Source: Kribbella sindirgiensis (lineage in GTDB: Bacteria; Actinomycetota; Actinomycetes; Propionibacteriales; Kribbellaceae). Taken from it: a stretch of 53,558 bases of DNA. The translations under genes were made by a program, and so were the position numbers. The stretch lies in NCBI RefSeq assembly GCF_004331435.1, contig NZ_SJKA01000032.1, forward strand, positions 1 to 53,558. The letters run 5' to 3'. Below the pieces are notes generated by a model. The model saw only the letters and a list, made by a program, of their open reading frames with translations. It was not told the origin of the DNA and did not search any database. Shown one piece after another: positions 38,144-45,869 of this stretch. Within the stretch, counting starts at the first letter, position 1. Every line of letters begins with the position of its first letter.

Positions 38144-40006
38144 GTGGGACGGACACCGAAGGACTCGATCACGATTGCCGACGTCGCGCGGGCGGCGGAG
38201 GTGTCGCGGGCGACCGTGTCCCGGGTGATGAACGGACGGCTCAGTGTCGCACCCGAGATCGTCGCCCGGGTGCGCGCCGCGGCGGAGCGGCTCAACTACC
38301 GGCCGAGCGACCTGGCCCGGAGCCTGTCGCTGGGCCGGACGAACATGGTCGCGCTGGTCGTCCCGGACCTCGGCAACCCGTTGTTCCAGCAGATCCTGCG
38401 CGGCATCACGAACGCGTCCGCGGCGGCCGGCTACAAGGTGCTGGTCGCCGAGACGGACGAGGACCCGGACGCCGAGGCGGCGATCGCGATCGAGGCGCGG
38501 CGCCGCTGCGACGCGTTGATCATGGTCTCGCCGCGGATGGACGAGGAGGCGTTGCTCGAGCTCCTGCCGCAGGTGCAGCCGGTGATCCTGGTCAACCGTC
38601 AAGGCCCGGCGGAGGTGGCGTCGGTGGTCGTCGACTACGGCCGCGGCGTACGGATCGTCGTCGATCACCTGGTCGGTCTCGGACACCGGCGGCTCGCGTT
38701 CCTGTCCGGCCCGGCGGCGAGCGCGTCCAACGTGCTGCGGCTGCAGGCGCTTGCCGTCGCCGAGCGGGAGATCCCGGGGCTGGAGCTCGTCCGGCTCGAG
38801 TGCGGCCGGTCGATCGAGGACGGGTACGCCGCCGTGGAGCGGGTGCTCGACGCGCAGGTCACCGCGGTCGTCGCGTTCAACGACCTGGTGGCGTTCGGGT
38901 TGCTGGCGCGGTTGAACGAGGTCGGGGTCGCCGTACCGGACGATCTGTCCGTGACCGGGATGGACGACATCGGCCTCGCGCGGTTCGCCGTACCGTCGCT
39001 GACGACCGTGCGGGTGCCGCAGACGGACCTCGGCGAGCTCGCGTGGCAGCGGATGCACGCGTCGATCACGGCAGGGTCTGACGACGAGGGCGCCGTACCT
39101 GAGTTGCGGCTGGCGGTGCGGGCGAGTACCGGTCCGGTGCCGCCGGAGCCGCGGATGCAGGGCGACGGTGCGGCCGACCGGATCGGGTGGCAGCAGCAGG
39201 GGGACATCTTCGCGCTCGGAAGCTCGGCGGGGCTGCTTGCGCGGTACGAGTTCGGCCGGCGGATGCCGCAGGTGCATGCCCCGCGGCCGTACCTGCACCC
39301 GGTCCGGACGCTCGGCGGGCACCCGCTGACCGAGGTCAGCCCGGTCGACCATCGGCACCACTACGGGCTCTCACTGTCGATCGCGCAGGTCAACGGCACG
39401 TCGCACTGGGGCGGCCGGACGTACGTCCGCGGTCAAGGCCCGACCTTCCTGACGAACCACGGTCAGCAACGCAGCCGAGGCGTCACCGTCGACCGTCACG
39501 AGCTGGTCGACGACATCACCTGGTACGACGAACAGGGCCGGCCCCAACTGGTCGAACGCCGGCGCCTCACCGGCGACCTCGCCTTCGGTGGCTGGCGCCT
39601 CGACTGGCACAGCGTGCTGACCGCCCGGTACGGCTCGATCCGGATCGACAGCCCGGCGACCTGTGGACGCGAGGGCGCAGGGTACGGCGGGATCTTCTGG
39701 CGACTGCCGTCCGGAGCGACGACCGTGCTGAGCGCCGACGGCGACGGGCGGGACGCGGCGTTCGGATCGAGCAGTCCGTGGCTCGCCCTCGTTCAGGGCG
39801 ATGTCAGCCTGCTGTTGTTCCAGCCGGAGCGGGTGCGGCCGTGGTTCCTGCGCACCGCCGAGTACGTCGGCGCGTGCCCGGCGCTCGCGTGGGACGAGCC
39901 GTTGACACTGCAGCCGAACCAGGAACTGACGCTGTCGCTCACCGCGCTCCTGCTGGACCGTGCGGTGGACGCGGCGGAGGCTAAAACGTTGGCAGGCCAG
40001 TTGTAG
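38144..40006 (+). CDS. LacI regulator fused to PmoA/DUF6807 domain
   Basis: 620-aa fusion. Residues 1 to about 340 are a full LacI regulator: helix-turn-helix ITIADVARAAEVSRATVSRVMNG (about 9-31), LVVPDLGNPLFQQILRG and VTGMDDIGLARFAVPSLTTVRVPQ. From about 360 a PmoA-like (DUF6807) domain follows, with RPYLHPVRTLGGHPLTEVSPVDHRHHYGLSLSIAQVNG and GWRLDWHSVLTARYGSIRI; the His-rich HPVR and DHRHH segments look like a metal or catalytic site. The GTG start has GGAGAGG 9 nt upstream. The enzymatic role of DUF6807 is not known to me. The last 26 nt overlap thiG. Confidence 0.88.
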   Translation: MGRTPKDSITIADVARAAEVSRATVSRVMNGRLSVAPEIVARVRAAAERLNYRPSDLARSLSLGRTNMVALVVPDLGNPLFQQILRGITNASAAAGYKVLVAETDEDPDAEAAIAIEARRRCDALIMVSPRMDEEALLELLPQVQPVILVNRQGPAEVASVVVDYGRGVRIVVDHLVGLGHRRLAFLSGPAASASNVLRLQALAVAEREIPGLELVRLECGRSIEDGYAAVERVLDAQVTAVVAFNDLVAFGLLARLNEVGVAVPDDLSVTGMDDIGLARFAVPSLTTVRVPQTDLGELAWQRMHASITAGSDDEGAVPELRLAVRASTGPVPPEPRMQGDGAADRIGWQQQGDIFALGSSAGLLARYEFGRRMPQVHAPRPYLHPVRTLGGHPLTEVSPVDHRHHYGLSLSIAQVNGTSHWGGRTYVRGQGPTFLTNHGQQRSRGVTVDRHELVDDITWYDEQGRPQLVERRRLTGDLAFGGWRLDWHSVLTARYGSIRIDSPATCGREGAGYGGIFWRLPSGATTVLSADGDGRDAAFGSSSPWLALVQGDVSLLLFQPERVRPWFLRTAEYVGACPALAWDEPLTLQPNQELTLSLTALLLDRAVDAAEAKTLAGQL

Positions 40007-40754
40007 GCGATGACGCCAGCGCCGACTGCCACCTCTTCGGCACGCGGCCGGCGAGGCGCGCGTTCCGGCCTGCCGAGACGGCGTCGCGCATCGCGGCCGC
40101 CATCAGGGCGGGCTTCTCCGCGCGGGTCACCGGGGTCGCGAGCATGACCGCGGCACAGCCGAGTTCCATCGCCAGCGCGGCGTCACTCGCCGTACCGATG
40201 CCGGCGTCCACGATCACCGGGACGTTCGCCGCCTCGGCGATCAGCGCGATGTTGTGCGGGTTCCGGATCCCGAGCGCCGAACCGATGGGTGCGGCCAACG
40301 GCATCACGGCCGCACAACCGGCCTGCTCCAGGCGGCGGGCCAGGATCGGGTCGTCGTTCGTGTACGGCAGCACGGTGAAACCGTCGGCCACCAAGGCATC
40401 CACGGCATCGAGCAGCTCGACCGGGTCCGGCAGCAGCAGATGGTCGTCGGCCACGACCTCGACCTTGATCAGGTCGGTCCCGAGCGCCTCACGGGCCAGC
40501 TTCGCGGTCAGCACAGCCTCGGCCGCGGTGTGGCAGCCGGCTGTGTTCGGCAGGACGTCGATGCTGTGTTTCTTCAGTACGTCGAGCACCGAGCCCTCGT
40601 GCCCGGTGCCGAGCCGGCGCATCGCGACCGTGGTCAGTTGGGTGCCAGAGGCAATCAATGCCTCCTCCATCACTTCCAGGTTGGCCGAACCGCCGGTCCC
40701 CATGATCAGCCGCGACGTGTACGTCCGCCCGCCGAGCTCCAGTGGATCATCCAT
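39981..40754 (-). CDS. thiG: Thiazole synthase ThiG
   Basis: 257-aa thiazole synthase that builds the thiazole phosphate of thiamine from dehydroglycine, DXP and ThiS thiocarboxylate. Signatures: YTSRLIMGTGGSANLEVMEEAL, the Schiff-base Lys in DLIKVEVV near residue 96, and the phosphate-binding VIVDAGIGTASDAALAMELG. Start is 5 nt after the thiS stop, with GGGAGG in the last thiS codons as its ribosome site. Part of the riboswitch-controlled thiS-thiG unit. Other thiamine genes (thiO, thiC, thiE) are not in the window. Confidence 0.95.
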   Translation of the reverse strand: MDDPLELGGRTYTSRLIMGTGGSANLEVMEEALIASGTQLTTVAMRRLGTGHEGSVLDVLKKHSIDVLPNTAGCHTAAEAVLTAKLAREALGTDLIKVEVVADDHLLLPDPVELLDAVDALVADGFTVLPYTNDDPILARRLEQAGCAAVMPLAAPIGSALGIRNPHNIALIAEAANVPVIVDAGIGTASDAALAMELGCAAVMLATPVTRAEKPALMAAAMRDAVSAGRNARLAGRVPKRWQSALASSPTTGLPTF

Positions 40755-40759
40755 GCCAG

Positions 40760-40963
40760 TCAGCCTCCCTGCGTCGCGCTGACGATCTCGACCCGGTCGC
40801 CCGGCTCGAGCGTGGTCTGCGCCCACTCGGCCTTGGTCAGCACGTTCTGGTTCACCGCGACCGCGATCCCGGTGGCGCGATCGGAGTACTCCGCGATCAG
40901 CTCGGCCACCGACTTGCCGGGCGGTACGTCGACCGCCGCACCGTTCACCCAGACCGATTCCAT
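40760..40963 (-). CDS. thiS: Sulfur carrier protein ThiS
   Basis: 67-aa ubiquitin-like sulfur carrier. The C-terminal Gly-Gly (SATQGG) is the thiocarboxylation site, and MESVWVNGAAVDVPPGKSVAELI and LEPGDRVEIV are typical. GGAGGA lies 5 nt before the ATG at 40963, right after the TPP riboswitch, so ribosome-site masking could be the control. It donates sulfur to ThiG, encoded next. Confidence 0.95.
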   Translation of the reverse strand: MESVWVNGAAVDVPPGKSVAELIAEYSDRATGIAVAVNQNVLTKAEWAQTTLEPGDRVEIVSATQGG

Positions 40964-40972
40964 CGCTTCCTC

Positions 40973-41060
40973 CCTACGCCGGAATTACCCGATTCAGGTT
41001 CAGCGGTCGGTGACAGATCGGTCACCCTCTCAGCCCACTCCCATGCGAGCTCCCGCGGAC
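40973..41060 (-). promoter_or_regulatory. TPP riboswitch (THI element)
   Basis: The minus strand carries the diagnostic GGGCTGAGAGGG, then GACCGCTGAACCTGA and ATCGGGTAATTCCGGCG ending in TAGG, the conserved TPP-sensing helices. It sits between a TATAGT -10 box and the thiS ribosome site, so TPP binding should shut off thiS-thiG, probably at translation. The 5' boundary is approximate. Confidence 0.93.
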
Positions 41061-41067
41061 GCTTTCG

Positions 41068-41073
41068 ACTATA
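41068..41073 (-). promoter_or_regulatory. TATAGT -10 box of the thi transcript
   Basis: TATAGT on the minus strand, just upstream of the riboswitch; no obvious -35. The sequence CTGACCCGTCAG before it could end the ArsR-like transcript. Confidence 0.4.
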
Positions 41074-41082
41074 GCTGACGGG

Positions 41083-42027
41083 TCAGTCGACGGTCTCACC
41101 AGTCAGAAGGACGGCCAGTTCGGTGGGGCGGTAGAGGACCTGTTTTCCGGTGCGTTGCGGCTCGACCAGACCGGTACGCCGGAGGAGTTGCAGGTGCTGG
41201 CTAACCGCGGACGGGGTGACTTTTAGCTCGCTGGCCAGGTCGGTCGTCGTCCGGGGATGGGTGAGGAGCGCGAGGATGTGCGCTCTCGGCGTACCGATCA
41301 ACTGGGCGAGGTCATGGCGGGACGGCGGCTCGACGACCGACCACAGATGGGCCTGACCGCGAGGCGGGTAGCCCAGCAGCGGTTCGGCGCCGGGATCGAA
41401 CGGGATGACGGCGTGCGGCCCGAACAGGGTCGGCTGCAGTACGAGCCCGCGACCGTCGACGTGTTCGGTGCGGCTCTGCTCGGCCACGCGGTCGACCTCG
41501 AGCAGCCCGTCGGCGTACGTGATCGCCGGACCCAGACCGTTGAGCATCGCGCCGGTTCCTTGCTGGGTGACGACGTGTCCTCGGTAGCTGATGTCGGCGG
41601 AGAGGAGGGTGCGCATGCGGCCCCAGTACGGCGCCATGACGGCGTCCCAGTACTGGCTCAGGGTCTGGACCACCTTGTCGATGGTCAGATCTTGCGGGAC
41701 TTCTCCGTTGACCGCTGCGAGTTGGCGCTCGAACGTGTCTGTTTTTACGTTTGCGATCACCTCCAGCTCGTCGGAGAGCTGGGTCAGCGGTGAGGTCGGT
41801 CGTGGTGTCAGGAAGTCCGGGCTGCCCATGGTGTCGTTGACGAGCCACCGCAGTACGGACCAATCCAGCGCGGCGACCTGCGGCTGAACGGCGCGAACCC
41901 AGCCGAGCTGCAGCGGAAACCGGCCGGGATCCTTCAGCGCGCGCAACGACAGCACCATCTCTGCGACGGGCGACACCGCGAACCTGACGTCCGCCAGGTC
42001 CTGTGAGTTCAGGACATAGGTGAGCAC
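41083..42027 (-). CDS. ArsR-type HTH regulator with DUF5937-like N-terminal domain
   Basis: 314-aa protein with a large N-terminal domain (about 1-230, VRFAVSPVAEMVLSLRALKDP..., typical of DUF5937-type proteins) and a C-terminal winged helix-turn-helix: RAHILALLTHPRTTTDLASELKVTPSAVSQHLQLLRRTGLVEPQR (about 250-295). The recognition helix is canonical ArsR/HTH_20. There are no metal-binding cysteines, so it is not a metal sensor. GTG start. Divergent from the PPOX-like gene with a CGACAC/GTGTCG dyad between them. Confidence 0.88.
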   Translation of the reverse strand: MLTYVLNSQDLADVRFAVSPVAEMVLSLRALKDPGRFPLQLGWVRAVQPQVAALDWSVLRWLVNDTMGSPDFLTPRPTSPLTQLSDELEVIANVKTDTFERQLAAVNGEVPQDLTIDKVVQTLSQYWDAVMAPYWGRMRTLLSADISYRGHVVTQQGTGAMLNGLGPAITYADGLLEVDRVAEQSRTEHVDGRGLVLQPTLFGPHAVIPFDPGAEPLLGYPPRGQAHLWSVVEPPSRHDLAQLIGTPRAHILALLTHPRTTTDLASELKVTPSAVSQHLQLLRRTGLVEPQRTGKQVLYRPTELAVLLTGETVD

Positions 42028-42046
42028 CGCGCCTCGCTTTCCGTCA

Positions 42047-42074
42047 CGACACGAAGTATGGCCGAATAGTGTCG
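42047..42074. promoter_or_regulatory. Dyad in divergent ArsR-like / PPOX promoter region
   Basis: CGACAC (42047-42052) and GTGTCG (42069-42074), 16 nt apart. The right arm overlaps TAGTGT, a possible -10 for the rightward gene, so binding there could repress it. Confidence 0.35.
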
Positions 42075-42098
42075 GTGGCTGGTGGGAACGTGGTTTTC

Positions 42099-42518
42099 AT
42101 GGGGTTTCGAGCGATGAAAGACGAGGAAGTAGCAGAGTTCCTGGCGCAGCCGCTGGTGGCCGTGCTGGCCGTCGACGACCCGGGCTGGTCGCCGCATGTG
42201 ACGCCGGTGTGGTTCCACCACCTGCCTGACGAGAACAGATTCCAGGTGATGACACCGTCTTCTTCTAGGAAGACCAGGCTCCACCGGACTGGTACCGGCG
42301 AGCTGTCCCTCTCGATCCAGTCGGTCGAGGGGGCGACGGCTCGGTACGTCAACATGCAGGGCGTGGCGCGCTTCCTCCCCCTCGACCCGGACCTGCTGAA
42401 CGCGATGGTTTCGAAGTACCTCCCGGAGGAAGCCCGCGCGGCGTACCTGGCGCACCCACCCGAGGACTCTATGTTCGACATCACGCCACGGCGCATCACC
42501 ACAGCGGTGATCGACTGA
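42099..42518 (+). CDS. Pyridoxamine 5'-phosphate oxidase-like FMN/F420-binding protein
   Basis: 139-aa split-barrel flavin-binding protein of the PPOX class. KDEEVAEFLAQPLVAVLAVDDPGWSPHVTPVWF (about 6-38) and the strand RYVNMQGVARFL fit the family. These use FMN or F420 to reduce small molecules, or degrade heme. Start is uncertain among GTG 42069, ATG 42099 and ATG 42114; the middle one is given. Regulated perhaps by the divergent ArsR-like gene. Confidence 0.82.
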   Translation: MGFRAMKDEEVAEFLAQPLVAVLAVDDPGWSPHVTPVWFHHLPDENRFQVMTPSSSRKTRLHRTGTGELSLSIQSVEGATARYVNMQGVARFLPLDPDLLNAMVSKYLPEEARAAYLAHPPEDSMFDITPRRITTAVID

Positions 42519-42549
42519 CAGTTCCGCGGGCTACCTCGTCGTACGGGGT

Positions 42550-43050
42550 ATGAGCGACGATTACGTACTCGATGGGGAGCGGACCCGGATCGGGTTCGTG
42601 GCCGCGCACCGCGTGGGCGGCAAGGTGCACGGCCGATTCACGACGTTCGAAGGCGCGTTTTTTGTGAACGCCACGGACCCGGCGGCGTCGACCGGCTGGC
42701 TCACCGTTCAGCTGGAGAGCGTCGACACCGGCAACGCCCGCCGCGACTCTCAACTACGCCAGGACTTCTTCGGTACGTCGACGTACCCGGCGATGACGTT
42801 CGTCGCAACCGACGTCGTACCGACCGACCCAGACCACGTCGACGTAACCGGCGACCTGACAATCCGCGGCGTAACCCACCCCGTCACCATCCCCTTCACT
42901 CTGACCGCGACCCCCGACGAAGTCCTTCTGGAGACGTCCCACCCCATCAACCGCCACACCTGGAACGCCAACTGGAACCCCCTGACCACAGCGCTCATCC
43001 ACCCGCACGTGGCCCTGTCCCTATCCCTCACCGCCACCCGCCGCGCGTGA
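42550..43050 (+). CDS. YceI family lipid-binding-like protein
   Basis: 166-aa beta-barrel protein of the YceI family that binds isoprenoid-like ligands. YVLDGERTRIGFVAAHRVGGKVHGRF (about 5-30), TFEGAFF, DFFGTSTYPAMTFVAT and DLTIRGVTHPVTIPF are the usual conserved blocks. No signal peptide, so it is a cytoplasmic version. It follows the PPOX-like gene by 31 nt in the same direction. Ends 1 nt from the convergent lipoprotein gene. Confidence 0.93.
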   Translation: MSDDYVLDGERTRIGFVAAHRVGGKVHGRFTTFEGAFFVNATDPAASTGWLTVQLESVDTGNARRDSQLRQDFFGTSTYPAMTFVATDVVPTDPDHVDVTGDLTIRGVTHPVTIPFTLTATPDEVLLETSHPINRHTWNANWNPLTTALIHPHVALSLSLTATRRA

Positions 43051-43051
43051 A

Positions 43052-43675
43052 CTACTCGCAGGCGATCCCGTCGTCGTCGGCGTCGAGGCGGTAAATGTCG
43101 GTGCCGACGACCTCGATCGGACCGTCGACGTACTCAGGCCCGTTCCCGCTCCCGCCCGAACAGTCGACGTCACTGGCAATCGGCACACAACCGGAGTAGT
43201 TAGAGTCACACCCGCCGGACTCCTCCGGCTCCTCAACCTTCGTCCCCACCGCCGTCACCTGCGACCGAGGCTCCTTCGCCACCTCCTGCCGAACCAACCG
43301 CTTACCCGTCTGCACGCCGTTCACGAACGTGACCCGGTAGATGAGCCGCCGCGTCCCGTTGACCCCCGCCGTACGAATCGTCCGCTCACCCTTAGCCAAC
43401 GAGTCATCCGTCACAGTCTTCTTCTTGAACGGAATCACCCGAACCTCCACGACCTCCTTGGTCGTGACCTTCGGCTTGGCGCTCACCTTGGGCGTCGTCT
43501 TCGGCGTCGTCACCGGAGCGGATGTCGCCGTCCTGACCGGCGTAGGCGTCACGCTGACCCGCACACTGGCAATCGCAGCCGGCTCACCCACCCCCGACGT
43601 AGTCGAATCCGCCCCACACCCCACAACCAGCCCCACCACCGCAAACGTCCCCACCGCAGCACGCAACAACAACAC
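43052..43675 (-). CDS. Lipoprotein with G5 and excalibur domains
   Basis: 207-aa cell-surface protein. The signal ends in a lipobox LVVGC (Cys near residue 20), followed by a Thr/Pro/Lys-rich linker, a G5 domain (VVEVRVIPFKKKTVTDDSLAKGERTIRTAGVNG..., about 75-140), typical of wall or GlcNAc binding, and a C-terminal excalibur Ca-binding motif DADDDGIACE. The GTG at 43675 gives a clean signal peptide; an ATG at 43780 would place 35 unlikely residues before it. Probably anchored outside and binding the wall. Confidence 0.82.
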   Translation of the reverse strand: MLLLRAAVGTFAVVGLVVGCGADSTTSGVGEPAAIASVRVSVTPTPVRTATSAPVTTPKTTPKVSAKPKVTTKEVVEVRVIPFKKKTVTDDSLAKGERTIRTAGVNGTRRLIYRVTFVNGVQTGKRLVRQEVAKEPRSQVTAVGTKVEEPEESGGCDSNYSGCVPIASDVDCSGGSGNGPEYVDGPIEVVGTDIYRLDADDDGIACE

Positions 43676-43852
43676 GATCCATCCCCCCAAACCCGCCGTC
43701 GGTTCCCCCCGCGGCAGGATTGCCAGCACCCGGACAACCCGAGCGAACTTCGATCTGTACCACCACCCCACCCCCCGCACAACCCCTCACCCCAACCCCC
43801 CAACCAAGCAAACCCCCACCAAACCTGACACACTGTTCCCCTCACCAGATGA

Positions 43853-43925
43853 GGGCCTCTAGCTCAATTGGCAGAGCAGCGGACTTTTAATCCGCGGGTT
43901 GTGGGTTCGAGTCCCACGGGGCCTA
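43853..43925 (+). tRNA. tRNA-Lys (anticodon UUU)
   Basis: 73-nt cloverleaf: acceptor GGGCCTC pairs with GGGGCCT, D arm GCTC/GAGC, anticodon stem GCGGA/TCCGC with loop CTTTTAA (anticodon TTT), T arm GTGGG/CCCAC with loop TTCGAGT, discriminator A. CCA is not encoded. Its 3' half is probably the attachment site of the element that starts next to it. Confidence 0.97.
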
Positions 43926-44170
43926 CCTCTTTCCGCAGGTCAGGCGCACATCGGCGCCTCGGTCTGGAAAGTTGGGTCTGCGCAAACTCTGCCAATACTC
44001 AGAGTGGCCGATGCATGCCCATCTGACGGGGATCGGCGGCTCCGCGTAGCCAGCTGGCGGCGCGTTGCTGAGCGACGTATCGCATCCTGTCGCACTGCTC
44101 TCGTTTTGCCCGATCTCCGGCCCGCCCAGCCGTTGAGCTTCCACACGCAGCTGGACTGTGGAGGGCTGAG

Positions 44171-45601
44171 ATGAGCAGACCGCACCTTCCGATCGGAACG
44201 TGGGGCAACGTCCGATCCCGTGCTGAGAGGAAGGACGCCGAGGGCAAGGTCGTCTCCTGGCGCGCGTCCGCGTACTTCCGTGACCACGACGGACGTACCC
44301 GTGAGGTCACCGCGTCCGCCAAGACCAAGGGCGCAGCCGAGCACCGCTTACTCACGAAGCTGCGAGACCGGGCAAAGATCACGCAGTACGGCGAGCTGAG
44401 CCCGACGGACAAGATCAACGACCTCATCGATCTGTGGATCGAGAAGCTCGAGGAACGTATCGAAGACGGCCGTCGATCACCGACGACGCTGACGACGTAC
44501 CGCACAGCCATCAAGAACCACGTACGCCCCGCCCTCGGCGACCTGTTGATCGGTGAGGCAACCACACCACGCATCGACAGAGTCATCGGAACCATCAAGC
44601 GCAACGCCGGTCGATCCACAGCGAAGACCTGCCGCGCAGTCGTGTCCGGCATGATGCAACTCGCCGTCCGGTACGGCGCTCTGACCGTCAACCCGGTCCG
44701 CGAGGTCGAAGCGATCGAGGCCCGCCCGAAGGACCCGCCCCGAGCACTCACCAACGAAGAGATCGCCGGCCTACGGCAACTCCTGACCACCGACGAAGCC
44801 GCCGTACGAGCCGACCTTCCTGACCTGGTGATCTTCATGCTCGGCACAGGCGTCCGAATCGGCGAGTCGCTCGCAGTCCTCTGGTCCCAGGTGAACCTCG
44901 AGTCCAGCGCAGTCGAGATCACTCACACCATGGTCCGCGTCCCAGGCCAAGGCTTGATCCGCAAGGCCCCGAAGTCCAAGGCCGGCGTACGCGCCCTACC
45001 CCTCCCAGACTGGGCCGTCACCATGCTCCGCCGACGCCACGCGGCCGGCGTCCTCCCCGACGAACCCATCTTCGCAGACTCCCTCGGAGGCTTCCGAGAC
45101 CCGTCCAACGTCCGCCGAGCCCTCCGCCGCGCTTTGTCCCCCGTAGCCAGCACCGCCCGCCGCGACCTAGGCAATACCCTCCGATCCGCCCGCCTCCAAG
45201 CCGGCCTCACCCGCAAACAGGTCGTCACGAAGCTCGGCTGGCCAAAGACCAGACTCGAACTCATCGAGAACGGCCGCATCAAGCTCGACCGCGAACTCGT
45301 AGCCATCCTCGTCAAGACCTACCGCATAAACCTCGACGCATCCCCCACCCTCAGCGCCCAAGTCGACCAAGCAGCCCAGCCCTCACCCTCAGACGCCCTC
45401 ACCTGGATCCGCTCGCACACCTTCCGCAAAACCACCGCTACCGCCCTAGACCGCCGAGGCCAATCCGCCCGCCAAATAGCCGACCACCTAGGCCAAGCCC
45501 AAGTCTCCATAACCCAAGACGTCTACATGGGCCGCCGAATCCACAACCCCTCCGCAGCAACCGCCCTGGACCAGGAGTTCGCCGACCTCGACCTCTGGTG
45601 A
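44171..45601 (+). CDS. int: Tyrosine recombinase/integrase with inserted XRE-type HTH
   Basis: 476-aa phage-type integrase. The N-terminal arm-binding and core-binding parts cover about 1-190. The catalytic residues are Arg229 (GTGVRIGESLAVLW), His416 and Arg419 (SHTFRKTTATALDRRG), His439 (ADHLGQ) and Tyr452 (ITQDVYMGR). Between Arg229 and His416 lies an extra helix-turn-helix (about 331-386: LGNTLRSARLQAGLTRKQVVTKLGWPKTRLELIENGR), a full XRE/Cro-type fold. GGAGG lies 6 nt before the ATG. Integrates at tRNA-Lys. The inserted domain could tether the enzyme or let it act as regulator. Confidence 0.93.
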   Translation: MSRPHLPIGTWGNVRSRAERKDAEGKVVSWRASAYFRDHDGRTREVTASAKTKGAAEHRLLTKLRDRAKITQYGELSPTDKINDLIDLWIEKLEERIEDGRRSPTTLTTYRTAIKNHVRPALGDLLIGEATTPRIDRVIGTIKRNAGRSTAKTCRAVVSGMMQLAVRYGALTVNPVREVEAIEARPKDPPRALTNEEIAGLRQLLTTDEAAVRADLPDLVIFMLGTGVRIGESLAVLWSQVNLESSAVEITHTMVRVPGQGLIRKAPKSKAGVRALPLPDWAVTMLRRRHAAGVLPDEPIFADSLGGFRDPSNVRRALRRALSPVASTARRDLGNTLRSARLQAGLTRKQVVTKLGWPKTRLELIENGRIKLDRELVAILVKTYRINLDASPTLSAQVDQAAQPSPSDALTWIRSHTFRKTTATALDRRGQSARQIADHLGQAQVSITQDVYMGRRIHNPSAATALDQEFADLDLW

Positions 45602-45869
45602 GAACCGCTGTCGGCCGCCCCGCGCACCCGTGGCCCCACGCAGGTCGAGGTCCGCGCCGGCGGACCCGGGCGCAACTGGCCGTCAACACCGAAGTGTTCA
45701 CGTCATCTGGGCGATCGGCAGCGAAATCCTTCGACGGCAGGCCCCCGGGCTGCCTGCTAGGCATCCTGCAGCTCGCACGCGACATGCGCGCTGAGTTCCC
45801 GGGCACGCGAGGTCTGAACACGGCGAACCTGTACTCCCACGCGAGCCGTCGGTGCCGCCTGACCGGCGT

